Shown: positions 1 through 6,244 of the stretch, in pieces
Layout of the letters: each line of letters opens with the position of its first letter
Numbering within the stretch: the first letter of the stretch is position 1
Origin: PALSA-505 sp036496025
Lineage (GTDB): Bacteria > Actinomycetota > Actinomycetes > Streptosporangiales > Streptosporangiaceae
Length of the DNA stretch: 8,733 nt
Assembly (NCBI GenBank): GCA_036496025.1
Contig: DASXLW010000232.1
Coordinates: forward strand, 1-8,733
Direction of reading: 5' to 3'
Program-made: the position numbers and the translations under genes
Notes under the pieces: generated by a model
The model's database searches: none
What the model was told of the DNA's origin: nothing
What the model saw: the letters and a program-made list of their open reading frames with translations, nothing else

Positions 1-788
1 GTGTCCCGCACCCAGGCGTGCGCCGGGTCGTCGCGGAACAGCCAGGCGCGCTCGCCGGGGCCGGCCATCACGTTGAGGTAGTACAGGTCGTAGCCGGGAG
101 CGGCCATCGACGGGCCGTGCCAGCCGTGCGGGATCGTGACCACGTCGCCGGTGCGCACCTCCGCCAGCAGGTCCTGGGGACGGCCCTGGGTGCCGTACAC
201 CCGCTGGTAACCGACCCCGCCGCGGGCCACCTCGAAGTAGTAGATCTCCTCCAGCACGGCCTCTTCGCCGGGCACGTTCTCGTCGTGCTTGTGCGGCGGG
301 TACGACGACCAGTTGCCGCCGGGCGTGAGCACCTCGACCGCGATCAGCCGGTCGGCGCCGAACACGTCCGCGGCGGCGAAGTTGTGCACCTCACGGCTGC
401 AGCAGCCGGCGCCGCGCAGTTCCACGGGCACCCGGCCGGCCGGGCCGTAGCGCGGTTCGAGCCGCCGCTCGCAGCGAGCCGAGGCCAGCGCCAGCCGGCT
501 GTCGCCGACCGAGCGGATCTCCGCCCGGGCATCGCGCGGGAGGTAGGCGAAGTCGGTCACCCCGCCGAACACGCTGGCCCGCCCGCCCAAGCCGAAACGG
601 TGCCCGTCGCAGGTCACCTCGCACCCGCCCGCCAGCGGCAGCACGATCATCTCCTCGCCGGCGGTGCGCAGCCGCCGCACCTGTCCCGCGGCCAGGATGA
701 GTACCCGCAGCCCGCAGCGGGACAGGCCCGCGTCGGCCGGTGCGAGCAGCAGGTCGCGGCCGCTAGCGCGGATATGCCGGGCGTTCAC
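1..788 (-). CDS. iolB: 5-deoxy-glucuronate isomerase IolB (3' end cut by window edge)
   Basis: By family, IolB converts 5-deoxy-D-glucuronate to 5-dehydro-2-deoxy-D-gluconate in cytosolic myo-inositol breakdown. I translated 262 codons from a GTG at 788; the frame stays open to the window edge. The cupin-type metal-site signature is clear: SSYPPHKHDE at residues 161-170 (H166, H168), LEEIYYF at 179-185 (E180/E181), and IPHGWHGP at 219-226 (H221/H224). These, with AHAWVRD at the visible end, are typical of KduI/IolB proteins. Family members are usually about 270-300 residues, so only a short C-terminal piece is missing. The start overlaps the TGA of the upstream aldolase gene as GTGA (4 bp), implying coupled translation; the ribosome site in front of it is weak (GTGGGG). 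It is the last operon gene visible here. An intact reading frame and the HxH motif make the identification secure. Confidence 0.93.
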   Translation of the reverse strand, partial: MNARHIRASGRDLLLAPADAGLSRCGLRVLILAAGQVRRLRTAGEEMIVLPLAGGCEVTCDGHRFGLGGRASVFGGVTDFAYLPRDARAEIRSVGDSRLALASARCERRLEPRYGPAGRVPVELRGAGCCSREVHNFAAADVFGADRLIAVEVLTPGGNWSSYPPHKHDENVPGEEAVLEEIYYFEVARGGVGYQRVYGTQGRPQDLLAEVRTGDVVTIPHGWHGPSMAAPGYDLYYLNVMAGPGERAWLFRDDPAHAWVRD

Positions 789-1660
789 AGCAACCCCACG
801 GTCCGGTCAACGACGGAGGCGACATCGCCGCCCGGCGGGTACAGCAGGGCCCGGCCGATGACCATGCCGCGCACGGTCGGCAGCTTGAGCGCGGTCCGCC
901 AGCGGGCGGTGACCGCGCTGTCGTCGGCCGTCGCTTCCCCGCCGAGCAGGAGTATCGGCAGCGAGGTCGCGGCCGCCACCCGGGCCATGTCCTCGACCAC
1001 CGGCAGCTTCAGCCAGGTGTAGGCCGACGTGGTGCCGAGCCCGGCGGCCACCGCAGCCGAGCGCACCACAGCGTCGGCGGACAGGTTGTTGCGCACCCGG
1101 CCATCCGCCCGGTGGCAGATGAACGGCTCCACCATCGCCATCAGGCCCCGCGCCGCCAGCTCGCTCACCGCCTGCGCGCAGGACTGCAGCGTGGCCGCGG
1201 TCGCCGGATCGCCGGGGTCGATGCGGCACAGCATCTTGCCGCCGTCCAGCCCTGCCGCGGCGATCGCCGCGGCGTCGTAGCCGGTGAACCGATCGTCGAT
1301 CTCGAACACGGTGCCCGTGAGCCCGCCGCGGTTCATCGACCCGATGACGATCTTGCCTTCCAGCGCTCCGGTCAGCAGCAGGTCCTCGACCAGGTCCGGG
1401 GTGCCCAGGAACCCGTCTACGCCGGGCCTGCTGAGCGCGGTCCGCACCCGGCGCAGCAACTCCGCGCGGTCAGCCATCGCCATCGGGTCCGCGCCCGCGC
1501 GCAGCGAACCCCGCGCGGGGTGGTCCGCCGCGATGAGGAAGAGCCGCCCGCTCGCACCGGTCAACTGGGTCCGGCGGCCCCGCGCGGCGGCGGCTTCCGC
1601 GATCGCCCCGGGGTTGGCGACCCGGGCCGAGACGATCCGGCCGACCGTGTCGTCAGTCAC
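785..1660 (-). CDS. DhnA/Cgl0159-type (beta/alpha)8 aldolase of the inositol operon
   Basis: This 291-residue class I aldolase-like protein probably cleaves 2-deoxy-5-keto-D-gluconate 6-phosphate into dihydroxyacetone phosphate and malonate semialdehyde, the step done by IolJ elsewhere. That role is inferred from its place between iolC and iolB. Seen in the sequence: an AADHPARG strand end at 45-52, a late-barrel strand TWLKLP at 215-220 whose K218 sits where DhnA-type aldolases carry the Schiff-base lysine, then LPILLLGGEA at 234-243, and RGMVIGRALLYP at 264-275 as the final phosphate-binding strand. Actinobacterial iol clusters carry this family, often annotated as deoxyribose-phosphate aldolase. 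I chose the GTG at 1660, not an in-frame start at 1753: GAGGAGG lies a few bases upstream, and the start overlaps the iolC stop by 8 bp. The upstream extension is arginine/proline-rich and out of frame with iolC. Family assignment is firm; the exact substrate is inferred. Confidence 0.85.
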   Translation of the reverse strand: MTDDTVGRIVSARVANPGAIAEAAAARGRRTQLTGASGRLFLIAADHPARGSLRAGADPMAMADRAELLRRVRTALSRPGVDGFLGTPDLVEDLLLTGALEGKIVIGSMNRGGLTGTVFEIDDRFTGYDAAAIAAAGLDGGKMLCRIDPGDPATAATLQSCAQAVSELAARGLMAMVEPFICHRADGRVRNNLSADAVVRSAAVAAGLGTTSAYTWLKLPVVEDMARVAAATSLPILLLGGEATADDSAVTARWRTALKLPTVRGMVIGRALLYPPGGDVASVVDRTVGLL

Positions 1661-2603
1661 CGCCCGCCTCCTCGACCTTGCGCTGTACCTCGTCCTCCGC
1701 CGGCATCGCGTCGGAGCAGGCGAGCTGGCCGGCCACGATCGCGCCGGCGGCATTGGCGAAGCGGATGGTCCGCCTGGTCTGCCAGCCGCGGAGCAGCCCG
1801 TGGCAGAGCGCGCCGCCGAACGCGTCCCCGGCGCCGAGCCCGTTCACCACCCGCACCGGGGCCGGCGGGACCTGCTCTACCCCGGCATGGTCCGCGGCCA
1901 GCACGCCTCTGGGCCCCTGCTTCACCACGGCGAGGGTGATGCCGAGCCCGCGCAGCGCCGCGGCCGCGGCGGCGGGCTCGCTGGTCCCCACCGCGACCTG
2001 GCATTCCTCCTGGTTTCCCACCGCGACCGTGGCGTGGGCCAGCGCCGCCCGGACCAGCGGCGCGGCCTCCTGCGGGCTGGTCCAGAAAACCGGCCGCCAG
2101 TCCAGATCCAGCACGGTGATGCCGCGCCGGCCGCGGGCCTCCAGCGCGGCCAGGGTGGCGCTGCGGCTGGGCTCCTGGCAGAGCCCGGTGACCGTGACCC
2201 AGAAGATCGCCGCGTCCCGGATCGCGTCGAAGTCGAGCTCGTCGGCCCGGATCTGCAGGTCCGGCGCGGTGGGGAAGCGGTAGAAGTAGATCGGGAAGTG
2301 GTCGGGCGGGAAGATCTCGCAGAACGTCACCGGGGTCGGGATCCCGGGCACCTCGGTCACGTACATGTCCGATACCCCGTACGACGCCAGCGCCTGGCGC
2401 ACGTACCGGCCGAACGGGTCCTCGCCCACCCTGGTGATCACCGCGCACCGGTGTCCGTAGCGGGCGGCCGCGACGGCTACATTCGTCGCCGTGCCGCCGA
2501 GGAACTTGCGGAAGCTGGTCACGTCCTCCAGGCCGACGCCGGCCTGTTCGGGGTAGATGTCGGCGCTGACCCGGCCCATCGTGATCACCTCGAGGCCGGT
2601 CAC
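1653..2603 (-). CDS. iolC: 5-dehydro-2-deoxygluconokinase IolC (PfkB/ribokinase family)
   Basis: By family, IolC phosphorylates 5-dehydro-2-deoxy-D-gluconate with ATP to give the 6-phosphate, the substrate of the neighbouring aldolase. The 316-residue protein has both PfkB signatures: FLGGTATNVAVAAARYG around residues 34-50 (G36-G37, N41) and NGLGAGDAFGGAL with the anion hole and catalytic base at GAGD, residues 257-260 (D260). The N-terminal MGRVSADIYPEQAGVGLEDV is typical of actinobacterial IolC. Length fits the family. I chose the GTG at 2603 because it makes a GTGA overlap with the TGA of the preceding iolE-like gene, with AGGGTG about 7 bases upstream. A longer open frame reaching 2954 would overlap the iolE-like gene by over 350 bp and encodes arginine-rich sequence, so it is not used. 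The 3' end overlaps the aldolase start by 8 bp. No defects seen. Confidence 0.93.
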   Translation of the reverse strand: MTGLEVITMGRVSADIYPEQAGVGLEDVTSFRKFLGGTATNVAVAAARYGHRCAVITRVGEDPFGRYVRQALASYGVSDMYVTEVPGIPTPVTFCEIFPPDHFPIYFYRFPTAPDLQIRADELDFDAIRDAAIFWVTVTGLCQEPSRSATLAALEARGRRGITVLDLDWRPVFWTSPQEAAPLVRAALAHATVAVGNQEECQVAVGTSEPAAAAAALRGLGITLAVVKQGPRGVLAADHAGVEQVPPAPVRVVNGLGAGDAFGGALCHGLLRGWQTRRTIRFANAAGAIVAGQLACSDAMPAEDEVQRKVEEAGGD

Positions 2604-3478
2604 GCGGTCACCCTGGCCAGGAACTCCAGGCTCGCCGCGACGTCGGCGACCGGGCCCGCTCTGGCGGGCGGCTCGGCATCCAGGGCGGTGTCCTGCTCGA
2701 GGACGTACCAGCCGCGGTAGCCGGCCTGCTCCAGGCTGGTCACGATCGCCGCGATGCCGGCGTCGCCCCGGCCGAGCGGACGGTACAGCCCGCTGCGCAC
2801 CCCTTCCGCGTACGTGATCCGCCCGGACCGCACGTCGGCCGCGATGTCGGCGGCCACATCCTTGAGGTGAACGTGGGCGATCCGGTCCGGCACCGAGGCG
2901 GCGATCTGCACCGGATCGGCGCCGCCCACTAGCAGGTGCCCGGTGTCGAGGCACACCGGCACGTCGCTGCCATCCAGGACGCGCCGGAGCTCGGCCGGGG
3001 TCTGCACGACGGTCCCGACGTGCGGGTGCACGGTGGCGACGATGCCGGCCGCTGCCGCCGCGTCACGCAGCCGGCCCAGGTTGGTCAGCAGCGTGGCCCA
3101 CTGCGCCTGGTCGAGCGGCGTGCGGGTCTCGTAGCCGTCGCGCCCGGTGGCCGCGGCCAGCACCAGGCTGCCGGCCCCCGCGGCGGTGAAGAACGGCAGC
3201 ACCCGATCGAGGCCCGGCACCGGATCATGCGCCCGGTCGTGAAGCACCGCGGGAACGAACCCGCCCACCGCGGCCAGCCCGTGCCCGGCCAGCAGCCCGG
3301 CGGCCCGGTCCGGCGCCGTCGGGAGGAAGCCGTCCGGCCCGAACTCGGTCGCCGCCAGCCCGAGATCGCGCATCTCGGCCAGCACCCTGGCCGGTGCCAG
3401 CTGATGCCCCCACCCGGGCACCTCGCACACTCCCCACGAGATCGGGGCGCCCGCGATACGCGACTGCAGGCCGGTCAC
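2600..3478 (-). CDS. iolE: IolE-like TIM-barrel protein, probable myo-inosose-2 dehydratase
   Basis: This is a xylose-isomerase-like TIM barrel of 292 residues. In inositol breakdown IolE dehydrates scyllo-inosose to 3D-(3,5/4)-trihydroxycyclohexane-1,2-dione with a divalent metal. Likely metal and substrate residues visible are E45 (ATEFGPDG), H151/H153 (TVHPHVGTVVQT, 149-160), D178/H181 (LDTGH), H202/H204 (HVHLKDV, 202-208) and E261 (YVLEQDTAL, 258-266). The HPHVGTVVQT and EGV...GRGD patterns resemble IolE more than generic epimerases, and the length matches. The start is a GTG at 3478 overlapping the iolG stop as GTGA, with GAGGTG 5 bases upstream. Placement directly after iolG, the enzyme making its substrate, supports the role. 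The alternative is IolH or IolI, related TIM-barrel proteins of the same clusters; a family-level profile search would separate them. Confidence 0.82.
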   Translation of the reverse strand: MTGLQSRIAGAPISWGVCEVPGWGHQLAPARVLAEMRDLGLAATEFGPDGFLPTAPDRAAGLLAGHGLAAVGGFVPAVLHDRAHDPVPGLDRVLPFFTAAGAGSLVLAAATGRDGYETRTPLDQAQWATLLTNLGRLRDAAAAAGIVATVHPHVGTVVQTPAELRRVLDGSDVPVCLDTGHLLVGGADPVQIAASVPDRIAHVHLKDVAADIAADVRSGRITYAEGVRSGLYRPLGRGDAGIAAIVTSLEQAGYRGWYVLEQDTALDAEPPARAGPVADVAASLEFLARVTA

Positions 3479-4476
3479 CTGCGCACCTCGGCGACCATGA
3501 CCCGGCGGCCCTCGGCGCGTGACAGCGTCGCCGCCTCGGCAACGTACAGCGCCTCCACCGCCTCGTCGACCGTGCAGGGGCTCGGCCTGGCGCCCTCGGC
3601 CACGTCGATGAACGCGCTGATCTCCGCCCGGTAGGCCGGGCCGAACCGGTCCCAGAAGTTGCGCCGCGGCGCGGCCGCGGGAAAGCCGGCGCCCGGCTCA
3701 GCGGAGATCAGCGCCGCGTGGTCGTCGAGCCCGACCGCGCAGGTCGCCTCGCTGCCCGCCAGTTCCATGCGCACGTCGTATCCGCCGCCGTTGTAGCGGG
3801 AGCCCTGCAGCGTGGCCAGCGTCCCGTCGTCGAGGCTGAGCAGCGCCGCGGAGTTGTCGACGTCGCCGGCGGCGCAGAAGAACTCCGCGCCACGGTTGGC
3901 GCCGAGCGCGTACACGTCGACCACGTCCCGGCCGGTCACCCAGCGCAGGATGTCGAAATCATGCACATGGCAGTCCCGCCAGATGCCGCCGCTGGTGCTG
4001 ATATAGCCCGCGGGCGGCGGCTCGCGGTCGGCGGTGATCATGTGAATGCGGTGCACGATGCCCAGTCGCCCCTGCCCGACTGCCCGCCTGGCCTCCTGGT
4101 ACCCCGCGTCGAACCGGCGCTGGAAGCCGACCTGTACCGGCACGCCGTGCCGCGCCACCCGGTCGCGCACTCGAAGCGTGTCATCGACGCCGGCGGCTAC
4201 CGGCTTCTCGCAGAACGCCGGCACCCCGGCGTCGACCGCGGCGATGATCAGGTCGGCGTGCGAATTCGTCGAGCTGGCGATGACGACCGCATCCACGCCC
4301 GACTTGAGCAGGTCGGCAGCGCTGTCGGCGCTCTCGCAGCCGAGCCGGGAAGCGGCCTGGGCGGCCCGGTCCCGGTCCTGGTCGGCCAGCACCATGGCGG
4401 TGACGTCAGGATGGCGTCGGGCCGCATCGGCATGCAAGCTGCCGATCCGCCCGACGCCGATGAAGCCGACCCGCAT
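3475..4476 (-). CDS. iolG: myo-inositol 2-dehydrogenase IolG (Gfo/Idh/MocA family)
   Basis: IolG oxidises myo-inositol to scyllo-inosose (2-keto-myo-inositol) with NAD+, the entry step of the pathway. The 333-residue protein begins with a Rossmann nucleotide-binding motif, GFIGVGRIG at residues 4-12. It carries the family EKP motif with catalytic K91 (E90-K91-P92), and GGIWRDCHVHDFDILRW at 163-179, in which D168 and H172 match the Asp/His pair of characterised inositol dehydrogenases. The ATG start has GGGAG 3 bases upstream and a further GAGAGGA. It is the first gene of the operon, transcribed leftward from the AT-rich intergenic region shared with the GntR regulator; its TGA overlaps the next gene's GTG. 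Close relatives act on scyllo-inositol or other sugars, so strict substrate specificity is inferred from the surrounding iol genes. Confidence 0.9.
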   Translation of the reverse strand: MRVGFIGVGRIGSLHADAARRHPDVTAMVLADQDRDRAAQAASRLGCESADSAADLLKSGVDAVVIASSTNSHADLIIAAVDAGVPAFCEKPVAAGVDDTLRVRDRVARHGVPVQVGFQRRFDAGYQEARRAVGQGRLGIVHRIHMITADREPPPAGYISTSGGIWRDCHVHDFDILRWVTGRDVVDVYALGANRGAEFFCAAGDVDNSAALLSLDDGTLATLQGSRYNGGGYDVRMELAGSEATCAVGLDDHAALISAEPGAGFPAAAPRRNFWDRFGPAYRAEISAFIDVAEGARPSPCTVDEAVEALYVAEAATLSRAEGRRVMVAEVRR

Positions 4477-4536
4477 CAGCTCCCATCCTCTCAGCGGCTC
4501 CTCGCCTGCCTGGTTCTCAGCCCAGTCTTAGGCCAT

Positions 4537-4565
4537 TTCCTAGTATCCTGCCCCGGCTCTGTCAA
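4537..4565 (-). promoter_or_regulatory. Candidate promoter of the iol operon
   Basis: On the minus strand a perfect TTGACA (complement of 4560-4565) is followed after 17 bases by TAGGAA (complement of 4537-4542), a weak -10 that keeps only TA and one A of the consensus. It lies about 60 bases upstream of the iolG ATG, in one of the few AT-rich stretches of the region. A second TTGACA lies 23 bases further upstream (complement of 4583-4588) without a convincing -10. Position and the perfect -35 support a promoter; which -35 is used is uncertain. Confidence 0.5.
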
Positions 4566-4596
4566 ACTTTGTTCTAACATTCTGTCAATCTGTCAT
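4558..4596. repeat. Three direct repeats TCTGTCAA/T in the divergent control region
   Basis: TCTGTCAA occurs at 4558-4565 and 4581-4588, and TCTGTCAT at 4589-4596. The last two are adjacent and the first is offset by 23 bases, roughly two helical turns. Read on the minus strand the first two contain TTGACA, so they double as -35 candidates for iolG. They may be regulator contact sites or simply repeated promoter elements. Confidence 0.55.
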
Positions 4597-4617
4597 ACGG
4601 GAATATTCCGGTATACT
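4590..4617 (+). promoter_or_regulatory. Candidate promoter of the GntR regulator
   Basis: TATACT at 4612-4617 is a good -10 box and CTGTCA at 4590-4595, 16 bases upstream, is an acceptable -35. Transcription would start near 4624, leaving a leader of about 38 bases before the ATG at 4662. The 20-bp palindrome at 4595-4614 fills the spacer and runs into the -10, so a protein bound there would block this promoter. Confidence 0.5.
4595..4614. promoter_or_regulatory. 20-bp palindromic operator candidate for the GntR regulator
   Basis: ATACGGGAATATTCCGGTAT is an inverted repeat in which nine of ten base pairs match; only the fifth pair (G4599/G4610) fails. Its core GGAATATTCC is a perfect palindrome. 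GntR/HutC regulators bind such sites as dimers, often in their own promoter. This one lies between iolG and the regulator gene and overlaps the regulator's -10, fitting autoregulation and possible repression of the iol operon. Binding is inferred. Confidence 0.55.
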
Positions 4618-4661
4618 CACGCGAAGATCATTGGCCGCCACGGAGTCCCACGTGAGGGAGC

Positions 4662-5408
4662 ATGGACACCGAACCGCTGGCCATTGCGGTTGACCGTTCC
4701 AGCCCGGTCCCGCTGTACTACCAGGTCGCCCAGCAACTCGAGAAGGCGATCGGCGACGGGCGGCTCGCTCCCGGCGCCAAGCTGGATAACGAGATCGCGC
4801 TCGCCGACCGGCTGCGCGTCTCCCGTCCCACGATGCGCCGGGCCATTCAGGAGCTCGTGGGAAAGGGCCTGCTGGCCCGCAGGCGCGGGCTCGGCACGCA
4901 GGTGGTGCACGACCGGCTGCACCGGGAGCTGGGGCTGACCAGCCTGTACGACGACCTGAGGGGAACCGGGCAGGAGCCGCGCACCCGGGTGCTGGTCAAC
5001 CGGCTCGGGCGGGCACCAGCCCACGTGGCCGAGCAGATGCGCATCGAGCCGGAATCCCGGGTGGTGCACCTGGAGCGGCTGCGCCTGGTCGGAGCCGAGC
5101 CGCTGGCGGTGCTGCGCAACTGGCTGCCGGAGTGGCTGCTGCGCCCCAGTGATCACGAACTGGAGACCCACGGCCTGTACGAGCTGCTACGGGCCGGCGG
5201 TATCCGGCTGGTCGCAGCCCGGCAGCGGATGAGCGCGTGCCGGGCCCCGGCCCGCGACGCCCGGCTGCTCGGCGAACCGCGTAGCGCCCCGCTGCTCACC
5301 ATGCAGCGCACGAGCTACGACGATTCGGGCCGGGTGGCGGAGTTCGCCGACCACGCCTACCGGCCAGAGATATACAGCTTCGAGATCACCCTGGTGAACC
5401 GCTACTGA
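4662..5408 (+). CDS. GntR-family (HutC/UTRA) transcriptional regulator, probable iol repressor
   Basis: This 248-residue protein has an N-terminal GntR winged helix-turn-helix at about residues 15-85, with the family pattern PLYYQVAQQLEKAI, then LAPGAKLDNEIALADRLRVS and the recognition helix RPTMRRAIQELVGKGLL (56-72). The wing reads RRRGLGTQVV. A UTRA ligand-binding domain follows at about 93-245, ending YRPEIYSFEITLVNRY. UTRA domains bind small metabolites that release DNA. Its divergent position next to iolG, with a palindrome between them, makes it the likely regulator of inositol use; an inositol-pathway intermediate is a reasonable but unproven effector. The ATG has GAGGGAG at 4654-4660, close to the start. 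The stop lies inside the convergent membrane-protein gene (7-bp overlap). Family call is firm; target and ligand are inferred from context. Confidence 0.92.
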   Translation: MDTEPLAIAVDRSSPVPLYYQVAQQLEKAIGDGRLAPGAKLDNEIALADRLRVSRPTMRRAIQELVGKGLLARRRGLGTQVVHDRLHRELGLTSLYDDLRGTGQEPRTRVLVNRLGRAPAHVAEQMRIEPESRVVHLERLRLVGAEPLAVLRNWLPEWLLRPSDHELETHGLYELLRAGGIRLVAARQRMSACRAPARDARLLGEPRSAPLLTMQRTSYDDSGRVAEFADHAYRPEIYSFEITLVNRY

Positions 5409-5812
5409 CCCGGCCGTGTCCCCGGGCCCGGGCGGCCGGCGCGCTCGGCGGTCGTGTCACCGTCCGCGGGGCTCCGCGGCCTGCTTCTGGAGATCGCCTG
5501 GGTGAAGGCCTGCGCCGCGCCCAGCGTGAGCAGGACGAGCTGCAGCGCGAAGCAAACCAGCGCCAGCACATAGAGGGTGTTGTGCTGCCGGATCATGAAC
5601 CACACGCTCAGCGCGGCGCAGATCACTCCGGCCAGGAACGCGGCGAAGCACGCCGTCCCGGTCGCCCGGAACGCCCGCTCGGCCCGGCCCGGCACTCCGA
5701 TCTGACGGAAGATCAGCCCCCCGGCGGCCAGCACCACGATGACCAGGGCTACGGCGGTGAGCACCGACGTTGACCCGAGGATCGCGAGCAAGATGCGTTC
5801 GTGCTTGACCAT
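5402..5812 (-). CDS. Small integral membrane protein of unknown function
   Basis: I do not recognise this 136-residue protein. It shows three hydrophobic segments likely to cross the membrane: about residues 8-36 (leucine/valine/alanine-rich, long), 54-74 (containing AAFLAGVICAALSVWF) and 79-101 (containing LALVCFALQLVLLTLG). A cytoplasmic-looking charged loop with GRAERAFRATG lies between the first two. The C-terminal 30 residues are polar and rich in proline, arginine and glycine, a common actinobacterial tail. The ATG at 5812 lacks a clear ribosome site. It converges on the GntR gene with a 7-bp overlap (TAG inside the last GntR codons), so it is transcribed separately from the iol genes and nothing links it to inositol. 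Third codon positions favour G/C, supporting a real gene. Confidence 0.65.
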   Translation of the reverse strand: MVKHERILLAILGSTSVLTAVALVIVVLAAGGLIFRQIGVPGRAERAFRATGTACFAAFLAGVICAALSVWFMIRQHNTLYVLALVCFALQLVLLTLGAAQAFTQAISRSRPRSPADGDTTAERAGRPGPGTRPGQ

Positions 5813-5848
5813 GGGCCATGTCTAGCACCATGGCGCCGCACGTCTGCC

Positions 5849-5878
5849 TAACGATCTCGACTGCTTTCGCAATCGTTA
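5849..5878. repeat. Inverted repeat upstream of the small membrane protein gene
   Basis: TAACGAT at 5849-5855 and its exact complement ATCGTTA at 5872-5878 are separated by 16 bases. The element lies about 37-66 bases upstream of the membrane-protein start, where an operator or promoter would sit. A 7-bp arm could occur by chance, so its role is open. Confidence 0.35.
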
Positions 5879-5880
5879 CG

Positions 5881-6215
5881 TCAAGCCCGGCAGCCGAGCG
5901 GATTCCGCGTGCCGGCGCGATGGAAGTGCGTGAACGCGACGGACCCGGCGCCAATCACAGCGCGGGAAAGAAGATCCAAGCCTGGTATGAGCAGCTGAGC
6001 AGACCGTGACCGGCAGGACCTGTCCGAGGGCTCGCCGCAGCACGGGTCGATGCCGGGCCGGTCGATGACCGTCAGCCGGCAGGTACTGGGCGGACAGCGT
6101 GCCCAGGTCGGCAGGCGCCTTTTCGAGCGGGCCCACCGTCGTGTGGGACTTCGCGTTCTTAGCGATCATGACCTCGTCGAAGCTGGCGAGAAAGCTATAC
6201 CTTGCTAGCCGGCCG
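5881..6215 (-). pseudogene. Coding-like remnant of unknown identity (minus strand)
   Basis: The stretch between the membrane-protein gene and the next promoter has no intact gene. Read on the minus strand, codons from about 6215 down to 6077 are largely G/C-ending and give FLASFDEVMIAKNAKSH, then GPLEKAPADLGTLSAQYLP. At about 6075 the G/C-ending frame switches, continuing LTVIDRPGIDPCCGEPSD to a TGA at 5881-5883. That pattern suggests a broken gene with a one-base shift. I recognise no family. An ATG at 6167-6169 exists but has no ribosome site. It could also be chance composition in GC-rich DNA. Confidence 0.25.
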
Positions 6216-6244
6216 TTGACAGGATTGCATGGGCGGGTTACAGC
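6216..6244 (+). promoter_or_regulatory. Candidate promoter for the secreted beta-trefoil gene
   Basis: TTGACA at 6216-6221, a 17-base spacer, and TACAGC at 6239-6244 make a plausible vegetative promoter: perfect -35 and partial -10. Transcription from near 6251 would give an unusually long leader of about 240 bases before the ATG at 6491. Confidence 0.4.

Noticed and set aside
18..1022. Long plus-strand open frame opposite iolB and the aldolase
   Set aside because: It is arginine/alanine/histidine-rich with no domain pattern and is the mirror of G/C-ending codons on the real minus-strand genes.
1660..1753. Upstream in-frame start for the aldolase
   Set aside because: The extra 31 residues are arginine/serine-rich and antisense to nothing functional; the GTG at 1660 has a strong ribosome site and overlaps the iolC stop.
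1284..2720. 478-codon plus-strand open frame opposite iolC
   Set aside because: No recognisable motif, and it lies fully across the clear PfkB kinase and aldolase frames; typical antisense open frame in high-GC DNA.
2603..2954. N-terminal extension of iolC
   Set aside because: It would overlap the iolE-like gene by more than 350 bases and encodes low-complexity arginine-rich sequence; IolC homologues begin at the later start.
5818..6009. 63-codon plus-strand frame
   Set aside because: No ribosome site, no domain pattern, and mixed third-position usage.
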